Shown: positions 12,046-25,319 of the stretch, piece after piece
Layout of the letters: every line of letters starts with the position of its first letter
How positions within the stretch are numbered: position 1 is the first letter of the stretch
NCBI GenBank assembly: GCA_947623455.1
Contig: OX392536.1
Coordinates: forward strand, 9,233,282-9,297,281
Direction of reading: 5' to 3'
From: Mimachlamys varia
Lineage: Eukaryota; Mollusca; Bivalvia; Pectinida; Pectinidae
DNA length: 64,000 bases
The notes under the pieces: model-generated
What the model was told of the DNA's origin: nothing
The model's input: the letters and a program-made list of their open reading frames with translations, nothing else
The model's database searches: none
Translations under genes and position numbers: made by a program

Positions 12046-13990
12046 TGAATATCTCTTCTTCGACTAGAAATGCCGTGTCATGTCACGTTCTCCCCTACCC
12101 CATTTTCCCGGCAAATCGTTTAATCTTAAACCGGCGACAACCGCCCAATAGTAATACTAGCTGCTGCATTCCTACTTTTGAACTAAAGGAGTCGTGATCA
12201 AGCGAATGATAAAAAAAAATCAGAGAATACCAAAGCGTCATCAAAATCATAATTAAACTCAACATCGATTTAGAACTAGAGGCGAAATATGAACAAATGA
12301 AAGATTTACATGGAAACGTGAAAGCGGGGTCAGGTCTGTGTTTGGAGTCAAGAGGTATGTAAAAGAAGCCCTCCCCCTACCCCTTTCCTCTCTATTACAT
12401 ACTTTATTATACTCTTACATATTAATAGCAGAGACAGTTTGCCAAAATTATTTTATTGTTTCCTTCGGATGCAAGGTAGAAACAAATTTAAATTAAATGT
12501 AACAAAATTAAAAAACTTGGGGAAAAATGTAATATCTTTGACTCCCGCTTGGTTTTGTTCCAGTAAAATACAATTAATCCTTGTTACGAAAATGGGGATA
12601 TGATATGGTGACAAGCTCCTGTCACATACGATTTGACAATGACTGACCTTCAGCTTTCCTCTCTCCTCGTCATTACACCGGATTACCTGACACTATTGCT
12701 TTGGAAATTAACAAAGCAATTGCCGAGGACTGAAACATCTCCTTTAATCCTCTTAAAGCGAAGCGTGTGCATTTCATGGCGAGATGTGTTCACGCTTTGC
12801 TAAGCGTGTAGCATCTTGTAGTTAGCGAGGCGATGTCTGTTTAAACTTACTCTATGTAACGCTATCTGCAGAAGAAATGAACATGAAACGAATATTGCTA
12901 TTACTTAATGACTTATTGCATTGTAAGGAGGTTGTGAGTATGTTTAGCAGGTAATTAGCGAGCACCAATTTGCCGTCTTCATTCATTTGAAATGTCATGT
13001 CCAAGGTCGCCACGTGACGAATATCAAGGTCGACAAGCATGATTTACGAGGCAGTGTCAACAAAATAAAACCAAGGATAAAACAGTCCAAGTTGATATTC
13101 ATAAAATTTTGCGATTTTTTAAATCAGTATTAATTGTTTTCTGATGCCAAAAGTTTTTTTTCGACATTCGGGAATTCCTTAAATTCGCATGTGGAAATAT
13201 GGGATATCAGGAAGGACCCAAATAGTTTCGATTAAAATTGTTTAGGATTGAAGACGTTCCTTATTTATAATATGAAAATATCATAACGATGACAAATAAA
13301 TTTCAAAATCGAAACAAAGTGTATGTACATGTAGTATATTTTCGTATTTCTATGGTAATGATTGTAGTTGCAGCCCGCTACTGAAGTTCCAAAAACTACT
13401 ACGTCAGTCGTAGATGAGGACATTTGACATCCGTGTACGTTTGTAATGACATAATGTAAATACATACTAAAACGATAACTGGCCCATATCTAACTTTCGA
13501 CCAATTAGAAGATAACATATCCTACAAACGATGCTCATTAGCAAAGGTAATCGATTTGAGAGAAGAAGCAAGGTAAATACGGGGTTCTGTTGCCCTATTA
13601 CAACCGACTTTTTCTCGGTTCATGTCACTTTAACAGGTCCATAGTATCGGGTATTTTCCACGGTGAAATCTGTAAATGAAGTTCGGGACCTATTGGGTTA
13701 ACTCCGTTTCTTGTTGATGTTGTTGACTAGTGTATCCCAATACAACCAACACTTATTGATAAATATAGCAATATGTCTTTAGGTCCAACCTATGGTGTTT
13801 ACATGTCGCAGTTGGCATATCAATGGCTACAGTGTCCCACTTTTAGCTGCCTTCATTCAATTGCTCTGTTTTATGAAAGACAGTATTACAATAATAGTTA
13901 AAGAATACTAAAGCGCAAACAAAACCATAAACCAAACTCAAAATCGGTTAAACTAAGGGCAAAACACACTGTACGTAAAAGGGAAAGGTC
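12046..13990. other. Unannotated spacer
   Basis: Mixed AT-rich DNA with short frames lacking any motif. No splice-consistent exon found. Confidence 0.4.
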
Positions 13991-15190
13991 CACATGGAGA
14001 CCCTTAAGCGTCTTCTGCATCATCGACGACACCAACCATGTAAAGCATTGTCACTTCCAAGTAAACATCAAGTCCACGAAATGAGAATCGAGTCATCATT
14101 GTCAATCACAACAAATAAGCACACTTATGACCATACTCAAAACCGTCCATCTTCATATCACACAAAGATACAGAATATTTCTCAATGAGAAAAAGATGGC
14201 GACCATGAAACTTGAATTTCTGTGTAGTAAGTTTGTTTGTCAGCAGTCGACATCGGTCACGATATTTAGAGCAAGCCCTAGAATAACGAATCAACTGCGA
14301 CATGTAAACACCAAAGGTTGGAAAAGCAGGATGTCACTATCAAGAAATGGAAAGTTCACGATAAGAAAATTGAAATCGTCACGTTTATCATATAGATTAG
14401 CAGTGAATTGTCCATGTTGATCATAGTTTAAGTAGAGGTCGAGGTAAGCAGCTGATGTAGAAGAGTCTGTTGTGTCCATTATTTCAGAAGTTCAGAAGGG
14501 TGTATACAATCGACGTGGTCATCAAACTTCTTGTTGTTAATGAAAAAAAACATCGTCGATTGATCTGTAAGAGAAATTAAAGATTTCGCAAGGTTGTTGT
14601 TACCTATTCTGCTTAACTTCTCCACAAATTCAGATGAAAACAAAAACAAGTCAGCTAAGAGTGGAACACAGTTTGTTCCCTTAGAATGCCAACAGCCTGC
14701 TGGAAAATCTTTCCTTCCAACACAACAAAAATATTGTCAACCAGGAATTCAGTCATTCGTTCTATATTTTCTTCAGTATATTTCATCTTAGCTTTTGTTG
14801 CGTTTTTTTTTTGTGTGCACGAAGAGTATTGCACAGAATAGCTCACTACCATATATTGGTATCGTCGTCCGCCTTTTTAGGAAAATAAAGCTCTCATAAC
14901 GAGATATCTAAGACGTTCTTTCATTTTGTATGAGGTATGGTAGTGTACAGAGTGGAAAAGTCAAATGTTTCGATCGCAAAAACATTTTTTAGGAGGACTT
15001 TATGTTTACTTGGATGTGACAAAGATTAACATTGCGGGTTTCGTCGATGAAGAAGAAAAACCCTTACTCTTCTGGAACACCTGGTCTTATTCTCTTGTAT
15101 TTTTACAAAGGTCTCTATTTAGATCTTTCCTAATTCCGTATATTGCCCCTAGTTTTATCGATTTTGAGTTTGGGCTATGGTTTTGTTGAC
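13990..15190 (-). mobile_element. Degenerate reverse-transcriptase element, fragment 1
   Basis: Minus-strand frames, broken by frameshifts and stops, encode pieces of an RT polyprotein: MKYTEENIERMTEFLVDNIF (fingers), AAYLDLYLNYDQHGQF and LYDKRDDFNFLIVNFPF (thumb), and MSQLIRYSRACSKY. These match the RT family found repeatedly in marine invertebrate genomes with a YIDDVLSINN catalytic motif; here that motif is damaged. No complete endonuclease or integrase is visible. It is dead. Confidence 0.7.
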
Positions 15191-16079
15191 GGTTCGGTGT
15201 TTCCTATTGTTTTTTTTTTTTTCTTTCGTCACTCGTCAAAACTTTTTTTAGGAGGGGGTGCTCAAGATTGATCAAAAGATCTTTCGAGTTTTTCAAAATC
15301 CACATCCCGTTACATTTCACCAAAAATATGATTTGATTTTTTAAAATAATATTATGACTGATATTAGAGAGCCCTGCTTAACTCCTGTTGGAGTTTTAAC
15401 TTTTCACATAAAAGTAAGATCAAAAGTGCAGACCCTCCGGCAACACATTCACTTCAATGGAAATGATAACAAATTGACACACATTAGTTGGCTTCAGTTT
15501 TGCTAAACTAATACTTTTTTTTAGAAAAGAACCACAGATCTGTAACATCCAAGAAGGTGTTTGTTGCCGTATGTTGTGGATTTCAATAGAACTAATGTTA
15601 CAGTCGTCGTGGTAAAATGTCGTTTGTTGATTGATAGCGTCCCACCTGGGAACGAGGTTAGCATCACTGAAGAGTCCTTGGAGGACGAAACAGCTGTATG
15701 ATTCAGTTTAGTTTGTTTTTTTCGGCATACTGTATCTTTTACTAGATCTAAAAGGTGCAGCACATGTGTGTGTTACATGCTTAATTGGTCGTGACTCGAT
15801 TGAAATGCTATAATGGATAAAGTATTAATAACTATGTGTTCACAGCTGACCATACCTTGTCAAATAGGTGCTCGAAATCATAACGATCTTGTTTGCAACA
15901 TTAACATGGCTATACTAAGATTCGTAACAATTCTTCTTCGTCCTCCATTAATGGAGTTGTCCTCATGTTTGAGTATTGTAAACTCCAGCTTGGTTAAAAC
16001 AGTAGCCTTCTTCCAGTGAAGGTAAACATTTTGAAGAGATGAATTATCAAAATAGTTTAAAACTATATACAATGGCTGA
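15191..16079. other. Rearranged retroelement debris
   Basis: 15245-15310 is an inverted relative of 17310-17385 (shared AAGATTGAT, TCTTTCGAGTTT and CAAAATCCACA), showing that pieces of the RT elements were reshuffled. The rest (frames at 15521-15763 and 15813-16072) is not recognised. Confidence 0.45.
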
Positions 16080-17010
16080 CGCCTACTGGCTAGGCTTCTA
16101 GCTGTATCCGGGCCACGCTGTCAAACTTGGTCCTGAACTCAACCAGTGATGATTAGGCTGTAACCGACTCAGCTAGACTGTTCCATAACTGACCGAGAAA
16201 AACAGTCCTTGATGGTCCGTGGTTTCTGTAACGGTGACCTCCTCTAGTCCAACTGTTCCCAGGTGTGTAGTACTTTGCCTAATCGATATCAACATTACCG
16301 ATACCGGGATACACATCCTGCGGAGTTGTCTGTGTATTCGTTTAAAACGAACCGGGCTGCTCTGCGTTGTACTTGGTCTAGGTTTCTAATCAGTGTGGCT
16401 TGTTGGGGGTCCCACACTGTTGACGCACATTCGATCAATGGTCTTATTAAGGCGCAATGTGGTGTTGCATTTGGTCTGTGTTAGTTGACGTCTGCTCGAT
16501 ATTCTGATGACTATACACTTCTCCAGGTGAAAGCGCATCTGCCATTTATGTTCCTTTTCCTCTAGGGCTGAGAGGTATTTCTGTAAGGTATTGGCGTCTT
16601 CCTGAATCCTGATTTCCTGACAAGACAGTCATCTGCGAACAGGCGTGCATCTGAGCTGATACACCGAGGGAGGTCATTGATGTAAGTAAGAAACCGGAGA
16701 GACGCGAGCAAAGTCCCCTTAGTGTACTCCGGGCAGGGCTTCTAAGGGAGATGAGGTAACCTTCAAGTACCACTGCCTGGGTTCGGTGCCTGAGGAAGTC
16801 CCTGATCAAACTTATAGTGGTTCCTGATACTATGTAGTATTCCAGCTTCAGAAGTAAGCGTTGATGCGGAACTATTTCAAACGCTTCATCGAAAAGTCCA
16901 ACTAGATGACGTGTTTCTGATTTCCCTGGTCCATGTCCTGTGCTATTTGGTCTAATGTAGCGACCGACGTGACCTAAAACCATGTTGTTCATCCAAGGTC
17001 CTAGTTTGAG
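16080..17010 (-). mobile_element. Degenerate LINE (jockey/CR1-type) 3' half
   Basis: Minus strand: DEAFEIVPHQRLLLKLEYY and GTTISLIRDFLRHRTQAVVL match the RT core DFSKAFD-VPH-RLL-KL-YYG. Downstream, LIKPLIECASTVWDPQQATL and QVQRRAARFVLNEYTDNSAG match the conserved C-terminal region, and a NSLAESV...EFRTKFDSV end follows. The catalytic YADD segment is lost and there are several frameshifts and stops. It is a non-LTR retrotransposon relic inserted between the two other RT fragments. Confidence 0.8.
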
Positions 17011-17309
17011 TAATTGCAAAAAGGAAAAAGTCCAAGAAAAAAGTTTGCTGAAGCCGAGAAAACATGAACGATTAATACAAAACCTGTGATTTTGTCGAGA
17101 AAACACGAGAATTTTAGCCAAATTGGGTTGAATGTCAATATTTTCATAACCATACACTCTGACTTACCTCGTCTTTATTGGATACTGAAACTACAGAAGG
17201 ATCCTCATTAGCAATATTTTACCGCTAATTGCTCGACCAAGCTTTTATAAAATATGTTACTACCATTAAATAAGGGATTTAGTATTATTGTTACACTGTA
17301 TACTCCAGA

Positions 17310-18240
17310 GGTGGAATGAACGGATTGTGGATTTTGAGAAACTCGAAAGACCTTTAAATCAATCTTGAACACCCCTTCCTAAAACTTGTTGTTGTGGTTT
17401 TGGAGAAGCAGGTATGTAACTATCAAGAAAGGGAAATTCACGATCAGAAAATCGAAATCGTTACGTTTATCAAATAGCTTAGTAGTAAGTTGCCCGTGTT
17501 GGTCATAGTTTAAGTAAAGATCGAGGTAAGAGGCTGGTGTAGGAGAGTCTGTTGTCTCAAGTTCAGTAGGGTATATACGATCAACGTGGTCAGCAAACTT
17601 CTTATTGTTTATAGACAACACATCGTCGATATATATGTAAATTAAATTGAAAGATTTGGCAATTTTTTTTGTCACCCGTCCTGATAAGCCCTTCGAAAAA
17701 TCTAGCCGAGTATGAATACAAGATCATCTCGAACAAGTCTGCCAAAAGTGGGGCACTGTTTGTTCCCATAGGAATGCCAAAAGCCAGTTGAAAAATCTTT
17801 TCTCTGGACTGAACAAAGATATTGCCAACCAGAAATTTATTCATTCGTACTATTTCTTCTTCAGTATATTTCATTCTCGCTTTTGTCACAAAGTATGCCC
17901 TAACCAATTCTTTGTATCGTCATCCACCTTTCCTCGAAAAGAAAGCTCTCATAATGAGCTACCGAAAACGAAGGAAGTGATATGATTGAGAATGATGATT
18001 CGGTTCTCACTTTGAGGACTGATGTTTACTTGGATGCGACCAAGATTTACATAATAGGTGTCGTTGATGAAGCAAAAACACATACTCTTCCATAACACCT
18101 GGTTTTATTTTCTTGTACTTTTACAAGTGTCTCCGTGTTAGTCTTTCTTTTTTTATATTTTGACCCCACTTATGGTTTGCTTTTTTAACGCTCCTGTATT
18201 CTCTAGTTTTTCAAGAAGATTTACGAGGAAGTTAACCATA
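17310..18240 (-). mobile_element. Degenerate reverse-transcriptase element, fragment 2
   Basis: Second copy of the fragment 1 family, better preserved. It shows ARMKYTEEEIVRMNKFLVGN, FGIPMGTNSAPLLADLFEM (RT motif B), YIDDVLSINNKKFADHVDRI (motif C with the catalytic DD) and ASYLDLYLNYDQHGQLTTKL. The two frames overlap with a shift near 17640. The 5' and 3' parts are missing. It could belong to a Penelope-like or other non-LTR lineage; I cannot decide. Confidence 0.8.
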
Positions 18241-18446
18241 AATATCATAAATCAAATCGGTTTAGAATACGTGTTTTATTCCTTATGAAATGAATGATAA
18301 CACTAACACCAACGTCGACTTCCCATGCTTTTATTTTTGTTTTTGCTGTGGTACAATGAGCAGATCGGACTACACCGTTCTGATATCAAACACAAAATGA
18401 ACTGGACATATGAGTAATGAGTGTACATAATTGAATTAGACTGTCT

Positions 18447-18612
18447 CTGGTACACGAGGGTCCAAATTATCTCCCTTTGCAGTGTAGAGGTTAAAATTAT
18501 CTCTCAACAGTGCGAAGTGTCCAAATTTTCTCCCTTCAGATTGAGGAGGGGTCCAAATTATCTCCCTTCACAGTGATGAGGGTTCAAATTATCTCCCTTC
18601 GCAGTGTGGAGG
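18447..18612. repeat. Short minisatellite (CAAATTATCTCCCTT)
   Basis: About five irregular units of 30-45 bases containing AAATTATCTCCCTTC and CAGTG. The AAGGGAGATAATT core is a motif common in molluscan DNA. Confidence 0.75.
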
Positions 18613-19916
18613 GACTGTCTTTTGTCATTGATGAGGAAATATCTTAATACAGATTTTTGAAGATACGACATACGAAATCGTATAATATAATTTACAGAAG
18701 ATTTGCATTTATTCAAATAACATTGGTAACTATTGGTAGAAATAACGCATGCTGCGATTTCAGTAAACCCCCATTCATTGGTCATCAGACCACATATCCG
18801 ACAGACGATATAAGTGTAAAGGGAGATAATTCAGTTCAGCTCCTTCCTCCTTGTACATTTTTGGAAGCACCAGGCCTCCCCGGTTAAATGATTTCTGTAT
18901 ATGACACAGACTGGTCCTATGGATAATCATCGTAAGTTATGAGTTTTAATTGTTAGATTCACGACTGACCTTTGTGGTCAAACTTGTGTGTTCCTGTACA
19001 TGTGGTCAGTTTATAATTTAATTATGTTGTTCTTCAATCATTTGGTCAGTAATTCGGACCAATCTTTTGTATGATTAAACACCAAAACAGCACTCTAAAA
19101 TATTTTACTTTTAGATTCTTATAACAAAAATATATGACACTTTCTATACGAGATTTGAAGTTATCTTATCTTAGGGTTGTGGGACGAAACTAGGAATAAA
19201 ATAGATTCATGGAAGATGAATGCCAATTGCAGGCTGTTGAGTTTTGCGGACACACAAGTTTGACTAGGAGAGGTACAATGTGGTACACTTACTACTAGTA
19301 TATTTAGTAATCTACATAACTGTACTGCATAAATTACATTGTATGTACACAATCTAACAAGGACATATGTTTCACCTCCAACTTCGGAGCTAACCTCACT
19401 ACACCATCACAAATCGTGAAGAGCTTTAATTTATCCAGGGTTATATTGAGGGCTTCCATACAGACCAGATTCTGAAATCATCAGTAATTAAGACTCAAGT
19501 CCAAACTGAAATGTCATTAAATTTTATATTCCATTCTTTTAATCAATATTCCACAAAGAAATGGGAATTGACGTGTCAAATTTTCAGAAATTAAGGCAGA
19601 GATTTTAACCTGTATTTATACCAACAAGTGTATTTCAAAACCACAAATAGCATCAGAAATCTGGACAGTCTTAAAATGGTTGATAATTTCAGTATCTGCG
19701 ACTGTGTACAAACCAAAAGTTATGGAGCAGATTTGTTTACAGTTTAACGTAATAAAAAACAAATTCGGTTTTGTTGCTTACAGCTGAAAAACAAAATAAT
19801 TTTCGTCTTAACACACCCTACAAAACAGATGAATCGAGGTCCCCGACACATAATGATAAATGATATAATGACACACTCAGATTAACAATTAATTACGCTG
19901 ATCAACTACAACAGTC
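18613..19916. other. Unannotated spacer
   Basis: AT-rich; no gene, RNA or structured repeat recognised. Confidence 0.4.
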
Positions 19917-20078
19917 TGGTTTGGACTAGCAATAACATTTATTTACATTTCACATTGTTTAGATAACATTTTGTAGTAGCATTTCGTTCTGTAGGAGTAA
20001 CATGTTCTGATGAGGGTGAACGATGTTGTATAAAACAACTGTTCAATGACATTCTTAACCTTTTCATACAGGTATCAT
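19917..20078 (-). repeat. Inverted repeat, arm B distal block
   Basis: Reverse complement of about 10893-11054 (shared words such as GTTCTGATGAGGGTGAACGA). It is separated from the rest of arm B by about 2.4 kb of extra sequence. Confidence 0.8.
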
Positions 20079-22495
20079 TGAAAGGAGAGCCATGAAGATT
20101 ACACTGCAGATAAAATGACAGAGATGTGAAATTTATCTAACCCCTTTCTTTTATTCTATAGAATAATATGAAGGGCCATATATAGAGCCATGTTACACAC
20201 ACAGCAAAGTTTGTTGGTTTCTTTAAAATCTATAAAATGAGGTAAAAACTCTGGCAAAACACCAAATACTATATCATTATCACTTTGTCTTTGTTATCAT
20301 AATTTCCGTCATAATCCCTGTACAAGACTGAACATCTGGAGCATTCTAAACGATCTGAAGGGTAGTGATTCCCCCGACTCTCTAGCCCTGAGAAACGGTC
20401 GGCCTGACCCAAGATTTAGCGCTAGGAACTGTAAAGGTAACAGACATTATATATGTAATCATCAAACACTACAAACCCCATAGAAAGTTGAGCTGATTTT
20501 TCGTATAAAGTATAAAACACGATGACGACAACCCCCTAACACCACTACACAAGCTCTTTACACTAACAACTCTATGCTTAGGCCATCATCTGCTCACACG
20601 AAATTCATCCTCAAAAATTCTGTCGTAGAAAATAATTTCAGTTAAACGTATTACTAAAAGAACTGATGAAACATAAAGGTGAGTTTGATCAAATCGTTTA
20701 ATTATCTTACTAAACAATCCAAACCTCCAACGTCAAACAAAGATATTAGCCTAAAGGGACTAGCTTAAGTATAACGGTAGGCCTCTATCACAGATCACAG
20801 AAAGCTTCGCCTCCCTCTGATACTAGTCTGGAGATGTCTGCCGATACTGGCCGGATTTGAACAGAGACTAAGTTCTAGTACCATATCAACACAAGTCCTT
20901 TAATTGGGATCAGAACATCGGAGACTTCCTGTAAAATCAAATGAAGGTATTTCTATTGCATTGCATGTGTGTGATTTGCTGACCAGTAGAATTACAGAAT
21001 GGTGGACCTGTATGGGCTATGAGTTTGGTATGGCTGACATATCTAACACCTGTATAAACATGATGACTACCACAAGAACAATACTGATGACATCTCCCCA
21101 TCCACACCCCACAGTGGCTCTCCCACTGATGTTTATGTACACGTGACTGATGTGTTCTCACACGGAAAAGTCCGGGCTGTCACAGGCTACGTATCACAGA
21201 AACAATGAGATCAACACAGTGCTCAGGTCAAATACTTAGTATTTCTCATTTAAAATATACTTACTTCTCATTACATTTATTTATAGTACTGCTATGACTG
21301 ATAACTGCTGACACCACAAGAGTATTCCAGGGAATGAAGTACAAAAATTATCTGGGACCTTTAATGTTACAAATTATTGGTATCGACCTTCGAACTGACG
21401 GAATCACTACCAGACGCGAAACCCACCAAGCTATTTTATTTCAAAGTGAGCGAAAAATCAAGAAGATGCAAATGTCATGATATTTATCAATGGATGCAAA
21501 AGTCGTCATCCAGGAACAAAGGTCATGACCTAGATCAGGATACAAATGTCTCGACCGTCACCACTGAATACCAAGGTGACGACCATGTCTGCAGAAAATG
21601 TTTAGTGGTACCAAACCGCTGATGGCGTTTATGTTTTAAAAATGGCACATTGGGGTCGCCAACAACGAACTGAGGCACACTATCACTACTCCACCTAAGT
21701 TTGCATATTGGTTTAGATAGGCTTGGGACTTCTGGTAGCACGCCAGTACAATTTCTATGTTACACCAATGTCTATATATCACGGTTGGCGTACTGATCAC
21801 ATGTCTGTTTAGGATATCTCTAACACTGCTCACTAAAGAAACTTTCTACCAGCATGACAAGGGCGTAAATGACTTATTTCGGAATAAAATACATCCTCAC
21901 AAAACATTTTTTGGGGAAAATGAATATGAAAGTTACTAACAAAATTAATCTACAGCAATTTTCAGCGAGAACAAATTCCTAATGAGCCAGACCAGGTTTC
22001 AACCCCCGATCCTTGATAACAATGCAGTCCTACTAGCCTATCTGGTCAGTTGTCGGTTGATGGCCTATATCAAGAACTTAATGACAGGTTTTTATTGTTT
22101 GCATGAAAATCTAAAATTGTCTTGTTTCTGTTTTTTTTTTCACAGTAAGAGAAGGATCCCTAACAGTAAAGAATGACTAAAATGAGCCTATGTATGGACT
22201 GTGCTGGCCCAGACTTTTCCATGTCGTTTTAATCACTTCCTGTTATATACATAAAATAGAACACATCTGGATATAGAACTAGGCAATCCTGGGATACATT
22301 TCTATGTTACAACATCAACACTCCATGACAGGCCAGCGGCCTGGTAGCGCCACCACGACACAAACCACGTACCACGATGTAGGACGACCATGATGACAAA
22401 GCCACGATACAACGATAGCTCAGAACGATGAACCACACCGATGTAATGAGAGGAATTCCCAGACACCCAGAGGAAGTGGCCTCAAGTGAGTGATC
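20079..22495. other. 2.4-kb insertion in arm B relative to arm A
   Basis: Arm A is continuous across about 10885-10893, while arm B is interrupted here. No reverse transcriptase, transposase motif, clear terminal repeat or target-site duplication was recognised. Short frames (20904-21146, 21377-21622) are anonymous. It could equally be a deletion in arm A. Confidence 0.5.
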
Positions 22496-23077
22496 AACAT
22501 ATGACACAGGGGTTTCCCATGTAACCATGACAACATATGACACAGGGGTTTCCCATGTAACCATGACGAGGTATGACACGAGGGCTTCCCAGCCTGATAA
22601 TGACGACGTATGACAACGGGATGTCCCAACTAACTAGTTAATGATTTTCTATTTACAACAACACATCTTACTAGCTGTGATAATTAACCATTCAGCGCTA
22701 CCAAACCTGTATCTAATAGTCTACAATACCCCTTGTATCAAAATATACGCATTGCAGCAGCCATATTTGGCGTAACGAAATGTTCTCACGTCTTAAAAAA
22801 CTTTTTTTTACACAATTAACATTGTACAAATAAAACAAACATAAACTTGATGCTATAGATACATGATGATAATTAATATTGTCAACCAAAACTCCCTGTC
22901 GGAATTTGGTGAAAATGTATAAATAATTTATTCATACTTAGCTGTTAATACTTGTCTTTCCTTGGACACCATTAATAATAATAATTATTATAATATACGA
23001 CTTTCAACAACTGCGACATTTATCATATATAATAAAATGAAAAATACTTCATTCATTAGAAACATCCTAATCCAATT
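22496..23077 (-). repeat. Inverted repeat, arm B main block
   Basis: Reverse complement of about 10306-10885, including ACACAGGGGTTTCCCATGTA in tandem and GGACACCATTAATA. A small AAT-rich insertion lies near 22975-22990. Confidence 0.85.
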
Positions 23078-23925
23078 CAGTGCATGATCTCCTATAAAAT
23101 CATTACATTGTCATCGTATACACAGTTACATCATCCACACTCCCACATATAAAAACAATAAAAATCTCATCTCCTAACATCACGCATTATACAACTGAAC
23201 ATCTATTTATAGTTTTCTTGACTCAATCATACCTGTGAACCCGAAATATTCAGGGCTACTTTGTATTCGCCATATACTCAACTGTAACTGAGGGGAAACA
23301 AGAGCAACAGTTCTCAAACTCGCATCGAGTAAATCACATATCGCCAGATGGCGGCAACACAGCAAGTGCTGCCCTCTGACGGCAATACAGACAGTGCCCC
23401 CTAGTGGTGCCAGACAAAGTGATCTCTCGCTTACACAGCCTCACTATATATAATAAATACATCATGAGCATTGATTCAGAATTGATATACCTTCTGATAC
23501 ATAATCATTAACCATCAATTTTTATATTAGTATTGGTACAATATCTACAAGGACAACAGCTTTTCCGTCGGACTCAAGAAACCCAGCAACTGACGATTCG
23601 GCGATTCAGCTGATCTGATTGGAACAACAGGTCCGACAAACCGCTTATCTGGAACACTGCCGGATTCGACAAACCTTGAATCTGACGGACAGCTATGATC
23701 ACACAATATATATATAATCATTATGAACTTAATGAGAAGAACACTGTTAAACAGCCTTCCTCCAACGAGGTTACACCCACGACGACATGGCTCTATACAG
23801 TGAAAGTGACCAACCAAAGCTCCCAGCTCACTCCGTTGTTGTTAGGAGCTTCCAGACCTAAGTAGAAGCTTTCGAAGCTAAAAGAATCAGTTGTATATTT
23901 TCAAAGTTGATAGACAATTATGAGT
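23078..23925. other. Unannotated spacer
   Basis: Small tandem ATGGCGGCAACACAGCAAGT / CTGACGGCAATACAGACAGT at 23345-23410. Otherwise nothing recognised. Confidence 0.4.
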
Positions 23926-24312
23926 TCATCAATTGACTGACAAACAACAATTGTGAATTCATTAGCTAACCGACAGACAACAATTACATGTTCATCAGCT
24001 AACTGACAGACAATAATTACATGTTCATCAATTAACTGACAGACAATAATTACATGTTCGTCAACTAACTGACAGACAACAATTACATGTTCGTCAATTA
24101 ACTGACAGACAACAATTACATGTTCGTCAACTAACTGACAGACAACAATTACATGTTCGTCAACTAACTGACAGACAATAATTACATGTTCGTCAACTAA
24201 CTGACAGACAACAATTACATGTTCGTCAACTAACTGACAGACAATAATTACATGTTCGTCAACTAACTGACAGACAATAATTACATGTTCGTCAACTAAC
24301 TGACAGACATTT
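23926..24312. repeat. 33-bp minisatellite, about 11-12 copies
   Basis: Unit ACATGTTCGTCAACTAACTG+ACAGACAACAATT, period 33 (for example 24085, 24118), most homogeneous at its right end. Confidence 0.95.
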
Positions 24313-25286
24313 TAAGAGATGGAAGATAATTAATTAATCGACAACAGTTGTAAATCGATTTAGGGAAATGTTTAACTGACAGAAAACAGTTCCGAATTAA
24401 TCAATTGACAGACAACAGATGTGAGTAACTGATCCACAATTGTTAACAACAGAGTTATCTTACAGACATTCTACCCTTCCTGTAAAACCCTAATCAACAG
24501 TGAGAAGTTACCTGTCTGATATTTTATATCTTTTCCACATGGTTCTGGTACAAAGAACAAAATACCTTTTCCTTGAATATGAGACAGCAGTGTTTTGAAT
24601 GTCAGTATAACTTGAGCTGAAGCTATGAGCCATGGTATACACAGATGCATTATGAACGGTGCCACAGCCGAAGTGGTAGTACACCCAGAGAGGCCACAAC
24701 CGTCACATCTCTGTACAATGAGAACCTGTATCCCGAACACCAGCCTCATCACATTATAGTCTTCTACACGTTATAACATATATCTATGTACAAAGTTGAT
24801 GAGATGGTGATGTTTTATGTACAGTAAGCAACTTCTGCAAAAACCAATCATAAAATGCTCCTTTTTCAACCTCTACAAAAACATTGCCCTGTTTCCTTGA
24901 AATGTTATTTACCCAATACATGTCAAAAAGATTATTGTCAACAGGATTTAGATAAAGGTTATTATTTAGAGAATTTTTAGGTCAAATACTTTTTTTTCAT
25001 TTACCAAAATTCAATTACATCTAAAGTAATACTGATTTTTCTAAGTTTTTAAGTGGTTAAATTACAATACTTGAGGAACATGATAAAAGATTATGAAATA
25101 TTTGAGCTTAAGTTGCTTTCTGTGCTGTTAGCTTTTCCTTCCCGCGAAGGACACATCACACACTGTAAATAGTCTCCAGCAGTATAAGGTAGTAGTGCGG
25201 GATTGGGTGCCACGACCAGGATTAGCCGAGTACGACCAGGGATGACGCGTGGCAGTTGATGGCAGATGGAACGTGGTAAGTCATGA
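24313..25286. other. Possible 3'UTR of the alternative last exon / unannotated
   Basis: If the 25306 acceptor is used, the transcript runs leftward through here. 25130-25286 is GC-richer; below that AT-rich. No clear AATAAA-type signal stands out immediately downstream. The frame at 24471-24752 is anonymous. Confidence 0.3.
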
Positions 25287-25306
25287 TCACTGAGCTTGCT
25301 GGAATC
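25287..25306 (-). CDS. TIA1: Alternative candidate last coding exon (ends ...GFQQAQ)
   Basis: After the acceptor GATATGTTTCAG at 25307, phase-1 joining to the 113-nt exon yields GFQQAQ then TGA. The glutamine-rich ending fits the tail. The acceptor opens a comparatively GC-rich stretch (25130-25306) that could be the start of a 3'UTR. The same stretch also has an open phase-0 frame of about 70 residues (SSKLSDHDLPRSICHQL...). The site lies just outside copy B, so any copy-A equivalent would be before base 1. Confidence 0.4.
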
Positions 25307-25319
25307 CTGAAACATATCG

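Noticed and set aside
16546..17157. 203-codon frame as a host gene
   Set aside because: Its only recognisable part is a LINE reverse transcriptase, and the frame is broken on both sides.
22307..22629. Minus-strand frames with repeated 'VTWETPVSY'
   Set aside because: Caused by a short tandem repeat inside the inverted-repeat arm.
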